64,000 nucleotides of DNA from Erpetoichthys calabaricus (Eukaryota > Chordata > Cladistia > Polypteriformes > Polypteridae), in the NCBI RefSeq assembly GCF_900747795.2, contig NC_041395.2:165653881-165717880 (forward strand), in the 5' to 3' direction. Position numbers and translations under genes: made by a program. The notes under the pieces are model-generated. The model searched no databases. It was not told where the DNA came from and worked only from the letters and a program-made list of their open reading frames with translations. Shown piece after piece: positions 56,010 to 64,000 of this stretch (positions within the stretch are counted from its first letter, which is position 1; every line of letters starts with the position of its first letter).

Positions 56010-58735
56010 ATTGTTGAATTGAAACAGCAAGTGCACTTAATTCCCTATGGAAGGGGCCAAGGAGGTCGGGTGCAGTGTGAGTTGGGTGGTGGCCGAAGGC
56101 AGGGACCTTGGCGGTCGGATCCTCGCATACAGAAGCTGGCTCTTGGGACGTGGAATGTCACCTCTCTGAAGGGGAAGGAGCCTGAGCTAGTGCGTGAGGT
56201 TGAGAGGTTCCGGCTAGATATAGTCGGGCTCACCTTGACGCACAGCTTGGACTTTGGAACCAATCTCCTTGAGAGGGGCTGGACTCTCTACCACTCTGGA
56301 GTTGTCCCCGGTGAGAGGCGCCGAGCGGGTGTGGGCATACTTATTGCCCCCCGACTTGAAGCCTGTACATTGGGGTTTACCCCAGTAGATGAGAGGGTAG
56401 CCTCCCTCCGCCTTCGGGTGGGGGGACGGGTCCTAACTGTTGTTTGTGCGTATGTACCGAACAGCAGTTCGGAGTACCCACCCTTTTTGGAGTCCCTGGA
56501 GGAGGTGCTAGAGGGCATACCTTCTGGGGACTCCCTCGTTCTGCTGGGAGACTTCAATGCTCATGTGGACAGTGAGACCTGGAAGGACGTGATTGGGAGG
56601 AATGGCCCCCCCAATCTGAACCCGAGTGGTGTTTTGTTATTGGACTTCTGTGCTCGTCACGGATTGTCCATAACGAACACCTTGTTCAAGCATAGGGGTG
56701 TTCATATGTGCACTTGGCACCAGGACACCCTAGGCCTCAGTTCGATGATCGACTTTGTGGTCGTGTCGTCGGACTTGCGGCCACATGTCTTGGACACTTG
56801 GGTGAAGAGAGGGGCGGAGCTGTCAACTGATCACCACCTGGTGGTGAGTTGGCTTCGATGGTGGGGGAGGATGCCGGTCAGGCCTGGTAGGCCCAAACGT
56901 GTTGTGCGGGTCTGCTGGGAACGTCTGGCAGAGCCCCCTGTCAGAAGTAGCTTCAACTCCCACCTCCGGCAGAACTTCGACCACATCCCGAGGGAGGTGG
57001 GGGACATTGAGTCCAAATGGGCCATGTTCCGTGCCTCTATTATTGAGGCGGCTGACCGGAGCTGTGGCCGTAAGGTGGCCGGTGCCTGTCGTGGCGGCAA
57101 TCCCCGAACCCGTTGGTGGACACCAGCGGTGAAGGATGCCGTCAAGCTGAAGAAGGAGTCCTACCGGTCCCTTTTGTCCTGTGGGACTCTGGAGGCAGCT
57201 AATAGGTACCGGCAGGCCAAGTGGAATGCGGCTTTGGTGGTTGCGGAGGTAAAAACTCGGGCGTGGGAGGAGTTTGGGGAGGCCATGGAGAACGACTTTC
57301 GGACGGCTTCGAGGAGATTCTGGTCCACTGTACGGCGTCTCAGGAGGGGGAAGCCAGTGCAGTGTCAACACTGTGTATGGTGGGGATGGTGCGCTGCTGA
57401 CCTCGACTCGGGACGTTGTGGGTCGGTGGGGGGAGTACTTCGAAGACCTCCTCAATCCCACTAACATGCCTTCCAATGAGGAAGCAGAGCCTGGGGACTC
57501 GGGGGTGGGCTCCCCCATCTCTGGGACTGAGGTCACCGAGGTGGTCTAAAAACTCCTTGGTGGCAGGGCCCCGGGGGTGGATGAGATACGCCCAGAGCTC
57601 CTCAAGGCTCTGGCTGTTTTAGGGCTGTCTTGGTTGACACGTCTCTGCAACATCGCATGGACATCAGGGACAGTGCCTCTGGATTGGCAGACCGGGGTGG
57701 TGGTCCCCCTCTTTAAGAAGGGGGACCGGAGGGTGTGTTCCAACTACAGAGGGATCACACTCCTCAGCCTCCCTGGAAAAGTCTATTCGGGGGTTCTGGA
57801 GAGGAGGGTCCGTCGGATAGTCGAGCCTCGGATTCAGGAGGAACAGTGTGGTTTTCGTCCTGGTCGCGGAACAGTGGACCAGCTCTACACCCTTAGCAGA
57901 GTCCTGGAGGGTGCATGGCAGTTTGCTCAACCAGTCTACATGTGTTTTGTGGACTTTTGTGGTCCCTGTACAACCGGTGTCAGAGCTTGGTCCGCATTGC
58001 CGGCAGTAAGTCGAACCCGTTTCCAGTGAGAGTTGGACTCCGCCAGGGCTGCCCTTTGTCACCGATTCTGTTCATAACTTTTATGGACAGAATTTCTAGG
58101 CGCAGCCAGGGTGTTGAGGGGGTCCAGTTTGGTGGGCTCAGGATTGGATCACTGCTTTTTGCATATGATGTCCTGTTTGCTTCATCAGGCCGTGATCTTC
58201 AGCTCTCTCTGGATTGGTTCGCAGCTGAGTGTGAAGCGGCAGGGATGGGAATCAGCACCTCCAAATCCAAGGCCATGGTCCTTAGCCAGAAAAAGGTGGA
58301 GTGCCCTCTCAGTGTTGAGAGATCCTGGGAGATCCTGCCCCAAGTGGGGGAGTTCAAGTATCTCGGGGTCTTGTTCACGAGTGAGGGAAGAATGGAGTGT
58401 GAGATCGTCAGGCGGATCGGTGCGGCGTCCGCAGTGATGTGGGCTCTGCATCGGTCTGTCGTGGTGAAAAAGGAGCTGAGCCGTAAGGCAAAGCTCTCAA
58501 TTTACCAGTCGATCTATGTTCCTACCCTCACCTATGGTCATGAGCTATGAGTAGTGACCGAAAGAACGAGATTGCGAATATAAGCGGCTGAAATGAGTTT
58601 TCTCCGCAGGGTGTCTGGGCTTTCCCTTAAAGATAGGGTGAGAAGCTCAGTCATCCGGGAGGGGCTCAGAGTAGAGCCGCTGCTCCTCCGCATCGAGAGG
58701 AGTCAGATGAGGTGGCTCGGGCATCTGATCAATAC
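56010..58735 (+). mobile_element. LINE with endonuclease and reverse transcriptase (RTE/Rex3-like), inactivated
   Basis: The first long frame (56001-57464) has [26 protein letters not shown], and STDHHLVV for the SDH position. The endonuclease continues into a linker with [19 protein letters not shown]. After a frame change near 57360, the reverse transcriptase reads APGVDEIRPELLK, VVVPLFKKGDRRVCSNYRGI, EEQCGFRPGRGTVDQL and LRQGCPLSPILF. Around 57950 the expected 'DLEKAFDRVPRG...' segment is deleted: FVDF jumps to CGPCTTGVRAWS, removing the first catalytic aspartate. The FADD box is FAYD near 58160. The 3' end stops near 58735 within WLGHLI. The GC content is far above that of its neighbours. 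The clade name is from memory of fish LINEs; the RT identity is certain. Confidence 0.8.
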
Positions 58736-59178
58736 CAAGACAGACAAGGCAGGAAATGGGCAAAGCGTGAGAGGAGTCAGCAAGGACAGCGAACACAGAT
58801 TACATTACAGGGATGCTGCTTTACTAGCATGCTGGAGAAGTGAGGAGAAAACTGACAGAACATTCGCTGCGTGCCACCAAAACTTCCAAATGACTTTAGA
58901 TTAAGGTACCCTGTGACAGACTATGGGCTGACTTACACTCAACATGTCCATGAGGATCGCTCAGCAAACCTTAGGTCATGTGGGCAGATGGGGCTGAATG
59001 CAGCTTTCTTTCGCCGTGATATGCACAGCCAAACATTTTTCTCAACGAGGTGAAAAAATGGAGAGGATAGTGGCCAAAGTGTGAAGCATCCCTACAACTC
59101 CACAATGAAAGATCCTACACATATATGGCACTTAATTCAAAGAAATATGAAACCCATTTAATATTACTAGCTTATCTT

Positions 59179-59391
59179 CCATCCATCCATCCATTATCCA
59201 ACCCACTATATCCTAACTACAGGGTCACAGGGGTCTGCTGGAGCCAATCCCAGCCAACACAGGGCGCAAGGCAGGAAACAAACCCCAGGCAGGGCGCCAG
59301 CCCACTGCAGGGCACACGCACACACACACACCAAGCACACACTAGGGACAATTTAGAATCGCCAATGCACCTAACCTGCATGCTTATCTTT
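59179..59391 (-). repeat. 5'-truncated SINE with 9-bp target duplication
   Basis: The insert lies between GCTTATCTT (59170-59178) and GCTTATCTT (59392-59400). On the minus strand it begins inside the family body (CATGCAGGTTAGGTGCATTG) and ends in the TGGATGGATGGATGG tail. The tRNA-like head is missing, the sign of incomplete reverse transcription. Confidence 0.8.
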
Positions 59392-59935
59392 TCAAACTAA
59401 AATACAAAGTAAAAGAGGATTAAACTCTTATGAACTGTATTGCTTTTGTAAAGGAAATAATAAAACATTTACAACTGAGTACAGAAATGACACCATTAAA
59501 AGAAAAATACTGATATAACAATTTACGTTCCTCAAGGAGCAGCAGATTAAGATCTTGTGCAACACCAAATGGAAAAACAACCAAGCTGCTTCGATGAAGT
59601 CATTAAAATGTTGTTGGGCAGCGCATGTCACATGCCTCTTCCACTGCAGGCCATGCAACACTCAACAACAAAAAAAATTAAAAAAACAAAAGTCGAGTCG
59701 AGCCAGAAGCTTCAACATCGGCCTAGAAGTGGCCAAGTGCTCCTCACATTGTTTTTTACACTAAAAATAAAATGGCCTGCTGGGGTCTTATGAGAATCAG
59801 TCTTGAGGAAGCTGCTTTTTTTTATTTCATGTAACTGACTGATTTATCGAACATGTAGGCTAAGTCTGCACATTACATTAAATTATACAGAGTATCGAAT
59901 CTATGGCATCTGCCAAACTGTCTATAGATGGACCT

Positions 59936-60949
59936 TGTGACGATGCGGGTCCTGCTCCATGCTCCCATCTGGGAGCTCTTAACCCAACACCGTCGGTAAT
60001 GTCACCAATGAGCTAGGCAGTGAGGCACAACAATGAAGCAAGGGGATGGTGCAAAAAGTGCCAAGTGCTTTTATTAAAAATTAGCAAACAAACCAGCGTT
60101 CAAATAAATAAGTGCAGTGTCTCAAAAATACGTCATTAAACAAATAATCCATTAAAACAGAGGTGAAATCGTGGAGGTTAAAATTCAATGGGAAAAAAAA
60201 ATCCTTTAAAAAACCCGAGGTTAAAACAATGGCTGGAAGCCGTCTTTTTAAAATCAGCCCGGTGCCTTTCTTCTACTGGTGACTCCTCTGCTTCTCCCGT
60301 CCAGGCTATGCACCAGGGGAGCCACTCTACCTGCAGCTGACCTTCATTCTACCTTCTTCTGGTCGGTTCACCTCGTCGACCCCTGGCTCCGGTAGACTTA
60401 CCGTGACTTGAGCCCCCCAGCGACCAGGGCGCTCATGCTGGGGCTTTCACGTCCCAAGTCCCGACTCCTGCTGCCTTCTTGGCCTTACACGGTGAGCAAA
60501 CTTCCTTCTGGTCACTCCTGCTCCAAACAAGCGCTCAGCAGGAGCGACCACTACCGTTGGCCCTTGGGTGCTGGCCAAACACCCCACTTGGACTCGCCTC
60601 TCCCAGCTGCCTGCATTTGCTCGAGCGAGCCTGTTGTAGCTCGCTCGCACCGGCTCTCCACTTCTCCAGCCTTCTCCTACTTCTAACCTCCGTAGTCTTC
60701 TCTTTTTTCTTTTCTTTCCCTCCTAGCTGCCTTGCGCTTCTATTTATAACGTGGACGTGGATCAGATGTGGCAATTAGCAGCTCCCGGGAACAATTACGG
60801 ACGACTCCTCACCTGTGCACTTAAGCAAGGATCACCCGCATCACGAATTCCCCGGGAACCGATCCGCCACACTACCACGCCGCGAAAGCGGCGATTATTT
60901 ATTTAAAAAGTGGCCTTTTTGACATGAGCTGTGGACCTGCTACACCACA
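59936..60949 (-). repeat. Solo LTR, family B, copy 2
   Basis: This 1014-bp block has borders TGTGAC...ACCACA and perfect 5-bp duplications, GACCT at 59931-59935 and 60950-60954. Transcription signals read on the minus strand: TTATAAATAGA near 60735 and AATAAAAG near 60068. It is related to 44652-45618 at both ends and around the poly(A) region (AAAAGTGCCAAGTGCTTTTA against AAAAAGTGCTCAAGTGCTTT). No internal genes are present. Confidence 0.85.
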
Positions 60950-61435
60950 GACCTGTATAAAAATCACAAGTGGTTACATCAAGCTTATTGTACTGTATGT
61001 TTTACATGTTAAAAGATAAAATATTAGATACACTTATAAAGTGCCACTTTTCAAAATACAAATTCCATTTTGGTCTGATTATTATCCCAAAACATTCAGT
61101 GGAAAGAAGCAATATGGAACACGGCGTAAAATACAAGACACAAGGTTTAGCTTAAGACACACTAAGGCTATGAGGCAAGACTGAAGAATCGGAATGTTTT
61201 CAGCGTAAGAAAACTAAGAAGATAAAACATTTGAGAAGTATTTAATACTGAGAACGGGAGAAGAAAAGTAACTACTTGGCACAAGTTACCTTGCAGTGCA
61301 AGCCGATGGCACATGATGAAGGCTTTCCAATCCTGACCTAAAGTGATGTTTAATATATTAGATGTGCAAGAACCGACAAGTGATTACGCATTGAATGTTC
61401 TCTCCTTCTCTTCCTAAGACAATACATCTGAAGAT

Positions 61436-61530
61436 TACATCTTGCCTGAAGAAGGGGCCTGAGTTGCCTCGAAAGCTTGCATATTGTAATCTTTTTAGTT
61501 AGCCAATAAAAGGTGGCATTTTGCTTGGCT
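61436..61530 (+). repeat. Dispersed-repeat tail (Penelope-like?)
   Basis: It contains CCTGAAGAAGGGGCCTGAGT, GCCTCGAAAGCTTGCATATT and TTAGCCAATAAAAGGTGGCA. This combination is a widespread fish repeat end that I associate with Penelope-type retroelements, though the family is from memory. Confidence 0.45.
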
Positions 61531-61969
61531 TTTCTCTAAGACATTACACAAGCACTAAACCTTCTGACAGTGAAATTGTGAAGTGTAAAAATGACACAAG
61601 CCATACTCACTGTAAAAAACGTTTTAATGCAACAAGCATTACTGTCTCATTGAGATCATTTACTGTAACAAGTGAAGCATCAACTGGTTTGTACAATGCA
61701 TTTGTAGTCATCCACACTCAACCATTTTACACACTTAAAAGTCAAGACAGGAATCCAAGAACAGGAAGATTCAGATTACCACTAAAAAAAACCTCTAGAA
61801 AATATACAATAAATTTGACAATGTCTTAAAAGTACAACGAACAAGGTCTCTCGACAGGTTCACAAGCACACATGATAAATTAATGCCTCTGACTGAAAAA
61901 ATAATGACTGCAAAGATGGAAACTATTATACATTCTAAAATGTACCTTCTTGTATTTCAAAAGGCTTAT

Positions 61970-62208
61970 ACATAACGCAGAAAAGTAATTTTATTGTCTG
62001 AACAGACAGTAACCTGTATTTAAAAAAACAAACAAACAAACAAACATTTTTTCATGGTTCATTTCTACTTTCTGCTACTCACAGTCTCACTTGTTGAGTC
62101 AGCCTCTTCTGCAACAACCTTCTGAATCGAAAGTATAAAAGGCAGTCGACACAACAGAGAGGTGCAAGAAGCTCTTCAATTGGCATTCTAGGGACTAGAT
62201 GAAGAGAT
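61970..62208 (-). other. Predicted 3'UTR of the yeats2-like gene
   Basis: The stop codon is at 62209-62211 on the minus strand. AATAAA (TTTATT at 61990-61995 on the + strand) lies about 215 bases downstream and is the first plausible signal. No competing feature is present. Confidence 0.45.
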
Positions 62209-62326
62209 TCAGCCTACATGATCGTGTTTAAGTAAAATTCCCATGTACTTGTTGGTGAGGAAGTCGCATCTTGCAATGCTGTTAATAGCTTGGTGAAGGT
62301 TCATTGCTGTAACTTCTTTTGGATTC
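62209..62326 (-). CDS. yeats2: YEATS2-like C-terminal exon (38 codons plus stop)
   Basis: On the minus strand, the acceptor CTCTTTAG is followed by one base completing a lysine codon. The frame then reads NPKEVTAMNLHQAINSI and CDFLTNKYMGILL, ending HDHVG and TGA. The pattern 'V-T-x-x-x-L-x-x-A-I-x...F-D/C-F-L' is helix 3 of an NC2-alpha/NF-YC-type histone fold. Preceded by the exon at 63347, it supplies helices 2-3 of such a fold. YEATS2, a subunit of the ATAC acetyltransferase complex, carries a C-terminal histone fold that pairs with NC2-beta. The gene lies next to MAP6D1 in convergent orientation in human, as here. Identity is thus inferred from fold plus synteny and was not checked against a sequence. 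Confidence 0.68.
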
Positions 62327-62585
62327 CTAAAGAGAAAACAGATTAGAAGGTCTGGTCAACAATAGCTAGGGGCACCACTGAGACCAGTGTACGTAAAAAT
62401 GAACTTGCATAAAAGTGTTTTAGAAAGATCTCATTTCAAAACCTGTAGTGGCAAAGCTGCAAACACAGGAAACAAAGGTATCATTTGAAACTCTGAGAAT
62501 CCCTGCCTTTCACCTGCTATTGTTGGGTATCCCATGCTTGTCACTTTGTGGTCTTAGTACCACACTAAATTAGCATATTAGCATG

Positions 62586-62868
<283 letters not shown>

Positions 62869-63184
62869 TATAATGTCTCCTGGGGCTTTACTGCCAGCTC
62901 CTTGTGTCTTCATACCATCCTTGCATCATGTTGAATGTCTTCATGCTCTGTATTGCCAATGGATCATTAGCCTTTACAGTTATCTGAGGCCGCACAACTA
63001 AACTGAGAAATGGGGCCCGGCATAAACCTGAATCTGCATCCACACTTTCAATGAAAATAAAAAAGTGTATTAGTGCACTGCACGCTGATGCCAGTTTGAG
63101 TGCTAATAACATGTGGACATGCAAAAATTTAATAACAGGAAAATGACGATGACCATCCTCTTCAACTGCCACACTTTGGATGAG

Positions 63185-63246
63185 GCAAAGATGCATAAAG
63201 CACATTGAGCATGGGATATGCGCTATATAAATAAAATGTATTATTA
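63185..63246 (+). repeat. LINE/SINE 3' tail fragment
   Basis: AGCACATTGAGCATGGGATA then GCGCTATATAAATAAAATGT and an ATTAT run form a 3' end common to several vertebrate retroelements. A similar tail, GTGCTTTATAAATAAAG, closes the L2 LINE in this window. Confidence 0.5.
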
Positions 63247-63346
63247 TAAAAACCAACTAAAAAGTGGAGTTTGCATTTTTTCCTGCATGAAGACTACACC
63301 CTGGTGGTACTCCATGAAGACAGATTACAACACAGAGTAAGCTTAC

Positions 63347-63420
63347 TTGTTCTGAGGTGACTTTTCATAGGCAACTGCTAATGCTTCCCTTAGAATCTCA
63401 CTTGCAAACTGCTCAGTAGC
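63347..63420 (-). CDS. yeats2: YEATS2-like penultimate exon
   Basis: The 74-nt exon on the minus strand is bounded by TCTCTTGCAG and AA|GTAAGC. It reads ATEQFASEILREALAVAYEK and then SPQN, with the last two bases pairing with the next exon's first G to make lysine. The sequence is a predicted amphipathic helix of the type 'F...IL.EAL..A', as in helix 2 of NC2-alpha and NF-YC. The phases of the two exons agree exactly, so they belong to one gene. Upstream exons lie beyond the window's right edge; 63430-64000 shows none I can support. Confidence 0.68.
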
Positions 63421-64000
63421 CTGCAAGAGAAATACACATACACAAAGATTACAATTATATTACAAATATACAGTAAACAAAGCTAAAAATCATAATTTTC
63501 AAGATCATAAGTTACGTTTCATGCTGTATACCACTTCCAGAATATTAAACTGTGCCACCTTTTTCTGATCAAGACTTTAAGTAGCCAGAAACGTTATAAT
63601 TCAACATAATTCAAAAATAAATATTGAACATTAATGTCAATTTGCTTTTGTAATGTTAAATTTTATGCGCCCAATGTTTAGCAGCACCAGCCAAAGTTCT
63701 AGGAAACAGCCCATAAACCTGAGTGATTAGGCTGCTTTGATGAATACAAAAGTCTGTGCGAGCCACAAACAGCAGAAAGCTGCTGAGGTAAGTGACATGA
63801 CTCTTTCTAATGACACTTCACGATCGGTCTTTTAATCCAAATTTTTTGATATAAAACAGAACCGAGGACTTGTGAAATAGCTGCATAAGCAAGAAGGCAT
63901 CACATCAGAGGAGTTGTGCATATATGAATACAAATAATTGTTTGAAGCAAATATGTGTTTTTAACAATTCAGAAGAAGAATTTGCATTTCAGTGTCACCA
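63421..64000 (-). other. Intron of the yeats2-like gene (runs off the window)
   Basis: AT-rich sequence upstream of the penultimate exon. I see no exon with splice borders, repeat or RNA gene. Confidence 0.5.

Larger units (their letters stand above)
50690..61960. other. Intergenic region between convergent map6d1 and yeats2
   Basis: The region holds the elements listed separately: SINE pieces, Tc1, CR1-like, L2, mariner and RTE-like relics, and a solo LTR. The stretches 51140-52230, 53800-54060, 55620-56000, 58740-59165, 59400-59930 and 60960-61430 have no assignable gene or repeat. No host exon with splice borders was seen. Confidence 0.6.

Noticed and set aside
60408-60778. Overlapping 90-100-codon ORFs
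   Set aside because: They fall inside the second solo LTR, and several frames are open at once because of base composition.

Overview
The window looks like part of a vertebrate nuclear chromosome, most likely from a ray-finned fish. It is AT-rich, host exons are tiny islands with GT/AG splice borders, and most recognisable sequence is transposable-element debris: Tc1/mariner, hAT, Helitron, L1/Tx1, L2, an RTE-like LINE, tRNA-derived SINEs and LTR remnants. The SINE and short-tail repeats resemble those I associate with bichirs and reedfish (Polypteriformes). That assignment is an inference from pattern memory, not a database result.

Two host genes are visible and they converge. A MAP6/MAP6D1-family gene runs on the + strand: exon 1 at 3733-4229, exon 2 at 10977-11196, a probable in-frame cassette exon at 34990-35088, and the last exon at 50041-50118. 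The 3'UTR runs to about 50680. It encodes about 264 aa, or 297 aa with the cassette. On the - strand at the right edge lie the last two coding exons of a gene whose C-terminus resembles helices 2-3 of a histone fold, 63347-63420 and 62209-62326. Human MAP6D1 and YEATS2 are convergent neighbours, so I read the pair as map6d1 and yeats2.

Layout. 1-944: end of a broken LTR retrotransposon with zinc knuckle and LTR. 944-3600: LINE and repeat scraps, then unassigned DNA. 3.4-4.3 kb: CpG-rich start and first exon of map6d1. Intron 1 (4.2-11.0 kb): SINEs and a 5'-truncated L1. Intron 2 (11.2-35.0 kb) is the transposon-rich part. It holds two LINE relics placed tail to tail, an L2 LINE with an uninterrupted 1114-codon frame (17.0-20.5 kb), two Tc1 relics, a mariner-type element carrying another element, a Helitron 3' end with helicase and OTU remnants, a hAT transposase relic, two copies of one MITE family, and a 541-bp hAT MITE. 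Intron 3 (35.1-50.0 kb): a long L1/Tx1 relic with ORF1 and ORF2 remnants, a roughly 130-bp SINE inside it, a well-preserved 345-bp SINE, and a solo LTR. Intergenic (50.7-62.0 kb): a complete Tc1 element with an intact 339-aa transposase, L2, CR1-like and mariner relics, an RTE-like LINE, and a second solo LTR of the same family. 62.6-62.9 kb: a 257-bp ATCT array grown from a SINE/LINE tail.

Several insertions keep sharp target-site duplications, so they are young relative to the surrounding debris: both solo LTRs (5 bp), two SINEs (12 bp and 9 bp), the short SINE (12 bp) and the Tc1 (TA). I found no convincing wholly new biological system. The strongest items for a second look are the cassette exon, the intact L2 and Tc1 elements, and the short SINE family.
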